Assembly (NCBI GenBank): GCA_002483425.1
Contig: DLHW01000067.1
Location: 73,777-93,259, forward strand
DNA: 19,483 nt
Direction: 5' to 3'
Source: Methylococcaceae bacterium UBA7658
Lineage (GTDB): Bacteria > Pseudomonadota > Gammaproteobacteria > Methylococcales > Methylomonadaceae
How positions within the stretch are numbered: the first letter of the stretch is position 1; each line of letters starts with the position of its first letter. Position numbers and translations under genes: made by a program. The notes beneath the pieces were generated by a model that saw only the letters and a list, made by a program, of their open reading frames with translations, did not search any database and was not told the origin of the DNA. Shown here piece after piece: positions 1 through 7,979 of the stretch.

Positions 1-1182
1 CCCGGTCACGGTAAAAAATCGAGGACTTTATTATTTAGAGGGATGGATGTCATTGTTAACGATGCCGTCGTTCAAGGCGGAGCGGTCGGTATGATTGTCG
101 CTTTAGATATTACCGATCCGTTGCATCCCAAGGAACTATGGCGGACGCCGACCGTTACAACCAAACCGGGTACCGATGAAATGTTCGGATCGGGTGTGTC
201 GGCCGGTTCGGGATTTGCTTTCGATCTGAAACGGGGATTGATACTAGGCGGCACGGGACAGTGGACCAGTCCGCCTTATGACGGTTATCCCGAGTCACCG
301 CAACCGGCCGGATTCATCGACAGGAGCGATTCGTTGTGGGCAATCGATTACCGTACCGGTAAATTCGTCTGGTTTAATCAGTTTCATAACGGCGATGTAT
401 TTAATTTAAGTGCTCCTGAGCCGTCCGGCCCCAACAATCCGGTTTATCGCGACGCCGATGTGTTGTCTCCGCCGGTATTATTCACCGCTAAATTTAAGCA
501 TGGCAAGAACCGGGATTTAGCCGGTAACGGCAGCAAAGGGGGTTTGTTCAGAGCCGTCGACCGGGATACCGGCGCCACGGTTTGGGAGCGTGAAATCAGC
601 AAACGGACCGGTTTAGGCGGTATCCAAGCGGGCGCGGCTTATGCCGATGGCAGCGTTTTTGTCGCGGGCTTTGAAGGCATCGATGACGGTTTTTCGGATG
701 CTAACTTCAATGCGCCGGGCAGCCGGTATTTAAATGCGTTTTTTGCTACGTTCAGCCCGGCTTTCTGGGCTGATGTTGAGGATGTGTCCGCCGACTCCGA
801 TCCGGCAACCGGTATGCGGGTGAAGGTTTATTCGCTCGATGCCGCAACCGGTAAATCGAATTGGCATTTCGACGGCGGCAAGGATTATGTCGAACTATTA
901 GCAGGTGCGGCGCTGCGGCACGTATCGACCGCAAACGGGTTAGTCTACGTGACGACCACAGCCGGTAAGTTGTTTGTACTCGATGCGAAAAATGGAGATA
1001 TTTTATTTACCGATCAAACCCGGGATTTGAATGCTTTATTCGGTCTAGGTTTAGGTAAACCGCACCATGTCGCTTTAGATGCCGGAACGGTTATCAGCAA
1101 CGGTATGGTCTACGTGCCGTCCGGCGGACAAAACAATCCGTCCGGCGGAATTACAGCTTATAAAGTTAAAAAGGGGCACTGA
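1..1182 (+). CDS. PQQ-type beta-propeller protein, 3' part only
   Basis: The reading frame is open from base 1, so the gene begins before the window; the ATG at 43 is an internal Met. At least five repeats of the quinoprotein-propeller kind are visible, each with a core like LxxxDxxTGxxxW: ALDITDPLHPKELW, LWAIDYRTGKFVW, FRAVDRDTGATVW, VYSLDAATGKSNW and LFVLDAKNGDILF. This is the fold of PQQ-dependent alcohol dehydrogenases and polyvinyl-alcohol-dehydrogenase-like proteins, which work in the periplasm. The cofactor ligands and any signal peptide or haem motif would lie upstream, so I cannot tell a true PQQ dehydrogenase from a non-enzymatic propeller. The stop lies one base before the next gene's ATG, which suggests one transcript with it. 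The propeller fold is fairly certain; the substrate is unknown. Confidence 0.85.
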   Translation, partial: PGHGKKSRTLLFRGMDVIVNDAVVQGGAVGMIVALDITDPLHPKELWRTPTVTTKPGTDEMFGSGVSAGSGFAFDLKRGLILGGTGQWTSPPYDGYPESPQPAGFIDRSDSLWAIDYRTGKFVWFNQFHNGDVFNLSAPEPSGPNNPVYRDADVLSPPVLFTAKFKHGKNRDLAGNGSKGGLFRAVDRDTGATVWEREISKRTGLGGIQAGAAYADGSVFVAGFEGIDDGFSDANFNAPGSRYLNAFFATFSPAFWADVEDVSADSDPATGMRVKVYSLDAATGKSNWHFDGGKDYVELLAGAALRHVSTANGLVYVTTTAGKLFVLDAKNGDILFTDQTRDLNALFGLGLGKPHHVALDAGTVISNGMVYVPSGGQNNPSGGITAYKVKKGH

Positions 1183-1183
1183 T

Positions 1184-2182
1184 ATGTTTACTCGATCTCA
1201 CTTTACGGACGGCAATTCGCGCCAATTTCACGGACGGAATCCGGTGCTAAATAGATGTGCGTTCAGTCTAGCCGCTATTTTGTTGTTAGGAATAACGTCA
1301 ATTGCAACCGCCGGAGCCGGAAATCACGGTCAGCCGGTCCGGACATGGCAAATAGAAGGAAGAGCGACCACTGGACCCAACGATATTTGCGGCGTACCGC
1401 AGTGGAAATTACCGGAACCCTTCGGACCGGCGCATTTCACTTTCCTAGGCGAATACAATCCTCAAACGGGGGCGTCCGACGCTATTAAACTCTCTGCAGC
1501 GAATTGCGATCCAGGGATATTGCTGGCGACGACCGTGGATCCGAACTTTCAGGCTTTTTTTGGCTTTCCCGACCCCGATCCGCAACTTAAAAATCTGCCG
1601 CTCAGACAAGTTTGGACGGTCGCCGGTTTAGACGGTGTGAGATCGCCATTGCCCGTCTTCGGTACGGTGCCGCCTAATCCTTTGCCGCCAACCGGAAATT
1701 TTTCGAACAAACCCATTACGTTGGGCGATTGGCTTAAAGCGAAAGCTAAGTTGAAAATCCGTTGTTTGCAAGACGGTGGCGCAAAAGTTGAGGCCAGTTT
1801 CAATCGTCTGGTGCCTAATGGCTTATACGGTATGTACGGAATCTGGAAAACTAAATTGCCCGGTTCGACTCAACCCACATTTTTACCGGTTGCGTTCGGC
1901 GGTTTTCCACATCTGGTTACGGCAAATGGGAAGGGCGAAGCGGACTTTATCCGTCAGCTCAATTATTGCCCCAAAGACCCAACCCCGGACGGTTCGGTTT
2001 TAATGCTGATTGATCTAGCTTATCACGCCGATGGTATTAGCCACGGTGCATTTCCGTTTACACCGGCGGGTGCTGTGCAATTCCGCGCAGCGGACGGTTC
2101 GGTTTTTGAAAGCACCGAACCGCCCGGCACGGTTACTCACGTTCAGATCGGTTTTCCGGTCAATGTGAAGGAACTCGATTAG
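1184..2182 (+). CDS. secreted protein of unknown function, four cysteines
   Basis: I do not recognise this 332-residue protein. The frame is open further upstream (to 1079), but the ATG at 1184 has an AAGGGG ribosome site about 8 bases before it and follows the previous stop by one base, so I chose it. A hydrophobic stretch near residues 26-41 (CAFSLAAILLLGITSIATA) looks like a signal peptide with an unusually long polar leader. The exported part has four cysteines (contexts DICGV, ANCDPG, IRCLQ, NYCPK), which could form two disulfides, and is rich in Pro, Gly and Phe with a beta-strand-like pattern. I see no haem motif, lipobox or catalytic signature. Tight coupling to the propeller gene suggests it is exported with it, perhaps as a partner or accessory protein. 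That role is inference. Confidence 0.8.
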   Translation: MFTRSHFTDGNSRQFHGRNPVLNRCAFSLAAILLLGITSIATAGAGNHGQPVRTWQIEGRATTGPNDICGVPQWKLPEPFGPAHFTFLGEYNPQTGASDAIKLSAANCDPGILLATTVDPNFQAFFGFPDPDPQLKNLPLRQVWTVAGLDGVRSPLPVFGTVPPNPLPPTGNFSNKPITLGDWLKAKAKLKIRCLQDGGAKVEASFNRLVPNGLYGMYGIWKTKLPGSTQPTFLPVAFGGFPHLVTANGKGEADFIRQLNYCPKDPTPDGSVLMLIDLAYHADGISHGAFPFTPAGAVQFRAADGSVFESTEPPGTVTHVQIGFPVNVKELD

Positions 2183-2296
2183 CCCTGTGGCAGGCAGTAA
2201 AGCGGGATTAGACATCATAATGACGGCGGAATTGCTCGCTCGTTCAGCGGGCAGTCCGGCCGTTTATAAAGAACTTGTTTACGGAGAAATAACACT

Positions 2297-2833
2297 ATGA
2301 AAAAAACAATGACCCGTTATTTATTAGCAGGTTTAGCAATAGCTTTTTTTTTTTATCTTAATACTGCAGCCGCCGATGAAGCCGCCGCTTTTGCGGTTTT
2401 CGATGAAATGAATAGCATCGATATCGAAACCGCCCGGCTGGCGCTGAAAAAAGGAAATGCCGAGTTGGTGAAAAGTTTGGCGCAAATGATTGTCGACGAT
2501 CACGAACCGATCCGGGAAAAAGCGCGGCGTATTGCCGAGACGTCCGGGTTAAAACCGGCCGTAGCCGGTTCCGGCGAACCGGCGGTTTTGGCAAGACTTA
2601 AAGAACAAACCGGAGCCGCTTTTGATAAGGCTTATATCGATCATGAACTGCCGTTTTCGAAAAACTTTATCGCCAAGTTGAGAGAAGAGATTATTCCAGC
2701 GATTACCAGCGCCGAGCTTAAGACTTATTTACAAAGTTTAGTCCCAAAGTTCGAAGAACATTTAATGCATATCGAGCACAGCGCCATGCGGCTTCAAATG
2801 GGATCGCACGAGATGGTTATGGAACATAAATAA
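2297..2833 (+). CDS. DUF4142 family periplasmic protein
   Basis: The protein has 178 residues: a signal peptide at 1-26 (MKKTMTRYLLAGLAIAFFFY, cleavage probable after TAA or TAAA) followed by a helical domain. The core pattern, with an early Asp/Glu-rich helix (SIDIETARLAL), then VKSLAQMIVDDHEPIREKAR and a second long amphipathic helix pair ending in HLMHIEHSA, matches DUF4142 as I know it, a ferritin-like four-helix family often called putative outer membrane protein. Its biochemical role is unsettled. GGAG lies about 11 bases before the ATG. It sits 114 bases after the secreted-protein gene, so it may be a separate transcript. A run of eleven T (2344-2354) lies inside the signal-peptide codons and could be prone to slippage. 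Confidence 0.8.
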   Translation: MKKTMTRYLLAGLAIAFFFYLNTAAADEAAAFAVFDEMNSIDIETARLALKKGNAELVKSLAQMIVDDHEPIREKARRIAETSGLKPAVAGSGEPAVLARLKEQTGAAFDKAYIDHELPFSKNFIAKLREEIIPAITSAELKTYLQSLVPKFEEHLMHIEHSAMRLQMGSHEMVMEHK

Positions 2834-2865
2834 GATTTGGGCGAATCGGGAATAGTAGCAGACTG

Positions 2866-4377
2866 ATGAAAATTGCGGAGATTCGATCAACCGATGACTT
2901 TGGGGAGATGCTCGGAATCGCTACAAAGCTTGAGCAACGCCTCCCGCAACTGCGCGGCAATCCGATTTACCTCGCATCTATTCCTCATTACTTGTCGAGC
3001 GGAGCATATAAGTTCATTACGGTAGGTCCCCGTCCGGCATTAGGCGGGCTTGAGAGTCAGACGGCATTCGGGTTTGTCACCTTCTACCGGGCGCCGATGA
3101 GCAACGGAATTGTTCTGGCTGTTGAGGCGTTCTGGTTCGAGGATGAGAGCATCGAAACTCAGTTGCCGGTGTGGTCCTTTATAGTATCGCTTGCCAGGAA
3201 AATGGACTTTCATGGGGTATGCATCGCTAAAAGCAGTATTAACACGCCGGCCAGCTTGGAGGAGCTATTAAGGCATGGAGCGCTCGGTGGAGACCCGGTT
3301 CTTCCTGACTCCGTTGGGTTGCAGTCCGACGTAGAAGGTATTTACTCAGCGTTCACCGATGGGCCTCTGTCTTTAAAACTCTTTCCGGCCCAATGTATTC
3401 GAATTTTCCCGCAAGAGTTCTTCGGCTTCTTCGCAGGTTCTCCGATTAGTGGAGATGCGGTCTTATACCGTGGCGAGGGTCGGCTGGTAAACAAGCCACA
3501 TTGGAATTGCCAGAACCTAAAGGAGCTCGCCGAGCTGTTCATGGAATACGGTTTTCCAACCCGAGCCTCTGGTAGTTTCGCCGGTACTGTACGGGAACAG
3601 ATCCTGCAACAGGGTTACGTGAATCAACCGGCTGCATCATTGACGAAGTCGTTTCGCATCGCGGCGGACTACGCTACGCACAATGGGAGTCAAGAGGGAA
3701 TCGTCTTCAAGATCGACAGTACACGTCTGCGTAAGCATGGCAAAGTTTTCGACGCGTACGCGACCATGGTGAACCACAGCGAACCTATGTTCCATGACAG
3801 CGATCTCAAGACTTTATGCGACGTTGTAAAGGTGCTTCGCCCTCTCAAGGCTGGGCGCTTTCTTGAGCGATGCAATGATGAAGCCATTCGAAACGCAGTT
3901 AGGCATGGCGGTCTACGCAGGTCTCCCGAAGCCATAGACTGGACTTCCTATATTGGCGAAGATGACCGGAGTTTATTATCGAAGACTGGCATTAAGGAGA
4001 ATGCCCTTGGTCAGCTTGTTCATGCCCTTGAGTCTTTCTGGATGATGGCGGTCACTCCGATGGGTTCTACTGCCGTTCTAGTAGCTAAGAGCGATGGGAC
4101 TGTCGAAGAACAACCATTGCGCTTGGGGTACTACATTGCCTTCCGTCAGATGCAAGATAGACTCAAGGCAGCGTTGGAGGGTCACGTAGAGGACTACCGG
4201 CAACACGGCTGGGATTTAACACCTTTTGGATACATCGCCAAAACATGCCGGGATGAAGAAGTTTTTTCGAGTGGGCCAATACCGGGTGACTGTATTATCG
4301 AAGCCGTGCGAGTTGATAAGGCCGGAAAGGAAACCGGGCAAAAATACTCGCTAGCCGTAAAAAAAAAATATGCATAA
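2866..4377 (+). CDS. multidomain protein with ADP-ribosyltransferase-like core
   Basis: The 503-residue protein matches no family I can name. Its middle (about 195-330) has the order expected of an R-S-E ADP-ribosyltransferase: strand plus Arg in AVLYRGEGRL (R202), then SLTKSFRIAADYA (259-270, the S motif followed by the usual A..YA helix), then the strand EGIVFKID (277-284). Glu306 (NHSEPMF) or a nearby acid could be the catalytic Glu, but no clear ExE is visible. The N-terminal 190 residues look like a GNAT-type alpha/beta domain without an obvious acetyl-CoA loop. The C-terminal 150 residues are unassigned. There is no signal peptide or membrane segment, so it is cytoplasmic or a secreted effector. 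GAG (Glu) and CTT/CTC (Leu) are common here, whereas the neighbours prefer GAA and TTA, which hints at transfer. No immunity-like partner follows. The start codon has only a weak ribosome site. Confidence 0.7.
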   Translation: MKIAEIRSTDDFGEMLGIATKLEQRLPQLRGNPIYLASIPHYLSSGAYKFITVGPRPALGGLESQTAFGFVTFYRAPMSNGIVLAVEAFWFEDESIETQLPVWSFIVSLARKMDFHGVCIAKSSINTPASLEELLRHGALGGDPVLPDSVGLQSDVEGIYSAFTDGPLSLKLFPAQCIRIFPQEFFGFFAGSPISGDAVLYRGEGRLVNKPHWNCQNLKELAELFMEYGFPTRASGSFAGTVREQILQQGYVNQPAASLTKSFRIAADYATHNGSQEGIVFKIDSTRLRKHGKVFDAYATMVNHSEPMFHDSDLKTLCDVVKVLRPLKAGRFLERCNDEAIRNAVRHGGLRRSPEAIDWTSYIGEDDRSLLSKTGIKENALGQLVHALESFWMMAVTPMGSTAVLVAKSDGTVEEQPLRLGYYIAFRQMQDRLKAALEGHVEDYRQHGWDLTPFGYIAKTCRDEEVFSSGPIPGDCIIEAVRVDKAGKETGQKYSLAVKKKYA

Positions 4378-4422
4378 ATAGACTTGGGGTGAATTAAATA
4401 CCTAACTTTATCATTCAATAAG

Positions 4423-4447
4423 GCTGGCGCGATAAAACTGTGCCAGC
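4423..4447 (+). terminator. possible terminator after the ART-like gene
   Basis: An eight-pair stem (GCTGGCGC with GTGCCAGC, one G-U pair) with a nine-base loop lies 46 bases after the stop at 4377. It is followed by a broken T-rich stretch, TGTTTAATTCT. The stem is good but the T tract is imperfect, so this is tentative. It would also separate the gene from the convergent soxB. Confidence 0.4.
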
Positions 4448-4546
4448 TGTTTAATTCTGTCATTAATACAATAGCTTGTGTATTTTCTTTAAAAAGACTT
4501 CAGACTGAACTGTCACCTAGAGCCTTCTTTAATTTTGCTGGTTATT

Positions 4547-6205
4547 TCAACCGTGCTGTTGTAAATATTCAAGCAAAACTGTGTGCATCGGTTGCCCCGA
4601 GGCTTCCTGATTGACTGAAGCCCAACTCGATACGGTATAGGGTTTACTTGCATCCAGCAGTTCTCCGTTAGAGAATCGAAGTCCGCTGATTCTGTTACCG
4701 GTTCCGGCGTTCGGATTACAACGGAAATTCAATCCGCCGGCTCTCGCCATATCGCCGCCTTGCTGATAATAAGGGTCGGGATTGAAAACATTATCGGCGG
4801 CGTCTTCCAATAATGTTTTGATGTCATACCCTGTCAACGTGCGCCGGAGCGTGTTGGGATAAGTAATAGCCGTATGATTCATGATGTCTTCATAGGTGAT
4901 GATTTGACCGGGCAAAATGGTAGTTCCCCAGCGAAAACCCGGCGATAAGGCAATTTGGACGTCGTTGACTGTCCGCTGAGCCTCCAGCAGTAACCGGTCG
5001 AAAGTACCTTCGAAGGTGTCGCGGCGGTAGAGTAACCGGTCGGCAACGCTTATGTTTTGTTGTAAGCGCGCCAAATAAGGTTGTCTGATAGTGGCAATTA
5101 AATTTTCCATCGCACGGTCGGGTTCTAAAAGATTGGAAAAAACCGGCAATAAACGGTAACGTAGATCGTTTAAACGATGATTCCGGATGTCCAAATCCAA
5201 AACGGCTAGAAATTTGCCGTGACTGCCCCCATTCGTCACACAAGTGCGTCCGCTGCTGTTTTTGACCCAAACCGGATTCGGAACGGCGTCGTGGGTATGC
5301 CCGCCTAAAATGATATCGAGACCAGTGACGCTGGCGGCCAGTTTTAAGTCGATCGCCATGCCGTTATGGGATAGCAGAACGATGACGTCGGCAATTTTTT
5401 GTTGTTTGATCTTCTCGACGAGCTGTTGCAAGCGCTTTTCCTGTATACCGAATCGCCAATCGGGAATAAACCGTTTGGGATTGGCTATCGGCGTATAAGG
5501 GTAGGCTTGACCGACGATAGCGATACGGCTATCGTTAAACTCCTTTATAACATAAGGTTTAAAAACTTGATCGGAGTTTGCGTTGAAGGCAAATTGCGAC
5601 TCTTCGGATAACAAAACGTTTTGAGCGATAAAATCACCCTTAAATACAGCGCAATTTTTTTGGACTTGTCCGCTACCGTAAGTGAACTCCCAATGTCCGG
5701 TCATCACATCCACACCTAACAGATTGCAGGCTTCGATCATATCTCTGCCCTGGGTCCATAGCGAAGTGGCCGAACCCTGCCAGGTATCGCCGCCGTCCAG
5801 TAATAAAATATTGCCGTGCGTACTGGATTCTTTTAGTTGTTTGATTAATGCCGCTAGATGCGCGAAGCCGCCCATCTTTCCGTAAACCGCCGCCGCTTCG
5901 GCAAAATCCAGATCCGTGAAAGCATAGGCTTCTTTAGAGTCCGGTTTGATGCCGAAGAAGTTCAGAAACGCGAGTCCGGTCACATGCGGAGGGCGATTAT
6001 TGGATACGCCGGCTCCGGTATTGATCGAAGGTTCGCGGTAATAAACGGGTAATAATTGTGCATGGCAGTCGGTTAAGTGAAGCAGTGTTGCATTACCGAA
6101 ACTCGAGGCAGGATAAAGTTGTTCTGGAATGGATGATAAACAGCCGTTCAGTCCGGACGAAAGACCTATCAGACTTAAATAATGAAGGAACTGCCGGCGG
6201 ATCAT
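4547..6205 (-). CDS. soxB: SoxB-type thiosulfohydrolase
   Basis: SoxB is the periplasmic dinuclear manganese enzyme that hydrolyses the S-sulfonate on the SoxY carrier and releases sulfate in thiosulfate oxidation. The 552-residue protein shows the SoxB version of the 5'-nucleotidase fold: HLTDCHAQLLPVYYREPS (43-60), YGKMGGFAHLA, LLDGGDTWQGS (136-144), GVDVMTGHWEFTYG, LLSHNGM, GGHTHDAVP and, near the end, QGGDMARAGGL. The frame is open upstream to 6352, but the extension has no signal. Starting at 6205 gives MIRRQFL, a twin-arginine signal as usual for SoxB, followed by LNGC at 19-22, a possible but unorthodox lipobox. A TATAAT about 45 bases upstream would place the transcript start downstream of the longer version's start. 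No soxA, X, Y or Z gene is in the window. The gene is divergent from the GT39 gene. Confidence 0.9.
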   Translation of the reverse strand: MIRRQFLHYLSLIGLSSGLNGCLSSIPEQLYPASSFGNATLLHLTDCHAQLLPVYYREPSINTGAGVSNNRPPHVTGLAFLNFFGIKPDSKEAYAFTDLDFAEAAAVYGKMGGFAHLAALIKQLKESSTHGNILLLDGGDTWQGSATSLWTQGRDMIEACNLLGVDVMTGHWEFTYGSGQVQKNCAVFKGDFIAQNVLLSEESQFAFNANSDQVFKPYVIKEFNDSRIAIVGQAYPYTPIANPKRFIPDWRFGIQEKRLQQLVEKIKQQKIADVIVLLSHNGMAIDLKLAASVTGLDIILGGHTHDAVPNPVWVKNSSGRTCVTNGGSHGKFLAVLDLDIRNHRLNDLRYRLLPVFSNLLEPDRAMENLIATIRQPYLARLQQNISVADRLLYRRDTFEGTFDRLLLEAQRTVNDVQIALSPGFRWGTTILPGQIITYEDIMNHTAITYPNTLRRTLTGYDIKTLLEDAADNVFNPDPYYQQGGDMARAGGLNFRCNPNAGTGNRISGLRFSNGELLDASKPYTVSSWASVNQEASGQPMHTVLLEYLQQHG

Positions 6206-6251
6206 GAAGTTTTGGAATATGCGGCGTATGAAATAGACGTATGGGATAGTT

Positions 6252-6257
6252 ATTATA
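6252..6257 (-). promoter_or_regulatory. soxB: possible -10 box for soxB
   Basis: TATAAT on the minus strand, 47 bases before the soxB ATG. No good -35 sequence sits 16-18 bases upstream, so an activator or another sigma factor may be needed. It supports translation from 6205, because the alternative start at 6352 would lie outside the transcript. Confidence 0.3.
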
Positions 6258-6460
6258 ATCCAGTGTTCCGTTCGCGCACTGTAACGAGCAATGAAATGCA
6301 GTCGTACAATAAGATAACAATAGGCACAAATCTTTGGTAATAGATTTGACATACATTGTCCTTATCATGAAGGAAATGGAATTACTAAAATTGTAAAGGC
6401 TTACATAACAAGGCGTATAAACGTTTTATAAACCGTTGCATAAAAAACGGATAGCGGGGG

Positions 6461-7978
6461 ATGGTGAAACAACTTATCAGCTTTTTAAACCGGTATTTTG
6501 TCTACATTTTGACAAGCGTGTTTTTTTTGCGCGCCGCTTATGTGGCGGTGAGCGGCTTGGATTTAATGGGCGATGAAAGTTATTACTGGGACTGGTCGCG
6601 CAGATTAGACTGGTGTTATTTCAGCAAACCGCCTATGGTCGCTTGGCTGATTGCCGTTTTCACCGCTATCGGCGGCGATAATGCGGTTGCCGTGCGCTTG
6701 CCTGCGGTTGTTTTAGGGACAGTATGCCTTAGCTATGTTTATGCCACGGCAAAAGAATGTTATTCGCCAAAAGCGGGAGCCTTATCGATTTTACTCCTGC
6801 TCGCCATGCCGTTTAATGCTATCGCTAATTTTGTTATGACCATCGATGCGCCGCTGGCTTGCTTTTGGATGATGAGTCTTTATTATTTGCGCAGGGCTTT
6901 GTTTGTTAACGAAGGAAAAGCTTGGTTTTGGGCCGGCGTTTGGACAGGGGCGGCGATACTGAGCAAGCAAGTAGCATTATTTATACCGTTGCTGCTGGTT
7001 GTTTATTTGTTGCTGGATAAAACGCGCCGGCGTTATTGCAAGCGCGAGTTTTTAGTGTATCTACTACCGGTGCTTATTAGTCTAATACCGGTCATCTATT
7101 GGAATTTCGAACATAATTGGGTGATGTTCGCCCACAGCCAAAGTCATTTCGTAAATAAAGAGCAGGTTGCTTTAACAACCCGGTTACAGGAGGGCGCTGT
7201 ATTTATTGGTTTTCAACTGCTGCTAGCGACTCCGGTAATTTTTGGCATGATACTGATTGTGACGATTAAAAAAACCGGCCGTTTTACTCTTCTGACGGCG
7301 CAAGAGCAGTTTCTATTTCTGATGGGGCCTGTGTTGCTGATCGGCATTATCGGGTTAAGTTTTATCCAAAAAGTGCAGGGTAATTGGCCGATGCCGTTTT
7401 ACTTGACCGGAGTGATTTTGCTAAGCGGACAAAATTTCGGAGGCATTTGGCGAACTGGTTTAAAGACCGCTTTGTCGACCGGATATTTTATGGTATTGCT
7501 AGTCTATGGGTTGCCTTTGGTAATACAAACGCTTAAATTTCCCAGCGCCGCATTGGATCCAACCGGCCGATTCAGACATTGGCGCGAATTGGCGCACTCG
7601 GTCGATGCGGTGCGGCAAAAGATTTTGTTGGACGATAGTCGGGACATTTTATTGATAACATTGGGTCATCGTTATTTAACGAGCCAATTGGCTTTTTATT
7701 TACCCGGTCATCCTAAGGTCTATCGCTACGAAGCGAGCGGACAAGTCGTCTCTCAATATGAAATATGGGACGACCCAGCGCAGTTTACCGGTAAAACGGC
7801 TTTAATTGTGTCCGAGCAACCGCCTCCGAAAATCCCCCCCAGCTTAAAAGCCGCTTTTGCTGATTTTAAACCGGCCGGTACGATTGTTAATTCTGCGGAT
7901 TTGAAACGGCCTTACTTCTTGTTTCTTGGTGAAAAACTAACCGATAGCTTAAATCATTATAAAACATACGGAAATTAG
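6461..7978 (+). CDS. GT39/ArnT-like membrane glycosyltransferase
   Basis: A 505-residue integral membrane protein of the GT-C fold. After the first membrane helix comes DLMGDESYYWDWSRRLDW (34-51), with an acidic pair D38-E39 in the first periplasmic loop, followed by YFSKPPMVAW. This is the signature of the PMT/ArnT family, which moves a sugar from a polyprenyl-phosphate donor to lipid A, other lipids or proteins on the periplasmic side. About ten further hydrophobic segments run to residue 365. The last 135 residues form a soluble domain. Length and layout fit ArnT-like proteins of about 500-550 residues, but I cannot assign the donor sugar or acceptor. A GCGGGGG sequence touches the ATG directly, so the GTG at 6464 is a credible alternative start. 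The PAP2 gene follows after one base, so the two are surely co-transcribed. Confidence 0.85.
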   Translation: MVKQLISFLNRYFVYILTSVFFLRAAYVAVSGLDLMGDESYYWDWSRRLDWCYFSKPPMVAWLIAVFTAIGGDNAVAVRLPAVVLGTVCLSYVYATAKECYSPKAGALSILLLLAMPFNAIANFVMTIDAPLACFWMMSLYYLRRALFVNEGKAWFWAGVWTGAAILSKQVALFIPLLLVVYLLLDKTRRRYCKREFLVYLLPVLISLIPVIYWNFEHNWVMFAHSQSHFVNKEQVALTTRLQEGAVFIGFQLLLATPVIFGMILIVTIKKTGRFTLLTAQEQFLFLMGPVLLIGIIGLSFIQKVQGNWPMPFYLTGVILLSGQNFGGIWRTGLKTALSTGYFMVLLVYGLPLVIQTLKFPSAALDPTGRFRHWRELAHSVDAVRQKILLDDSRDILLITLGHRYLTSQLAFYLPGHPKVYRYEASGQVVSQYEIWDDPAQFTGKTALIVSEQPPPKIPPSLKAAFADFKPAGTIVNSADLKRPYFLFLGEKLTDSLNHYKTYGN

Positions 7979-7979
7979 A

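Noticed and set aside
1079..1183. Longer start for the second gene at 1079
   Set aside because: It overlaps the propeller gene in another frame. The ATG at 1184 has a ribosome site and follows the stop directly.
4359..4368. Run of ten A near the 3' end of the ART-like gene
   Set aside because: A slip here would change only the last few residues before another stop, so a functional switch is unlikely.
4378..4546. Possible immunity or antitoxin gene after the ART-like gene
   Set aside because: Only a hairpin and AT-rich sequence lie here. There is no plus-strand frame with a ribosome site.
6206..6352. N-terminal extension of the soxB frame to 6352
   Set aside because: It adds 49 residues with no secretion signal. 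The twin-arginine start at 6205 and the TATAAT at 6252-6257 favour the shorter version.
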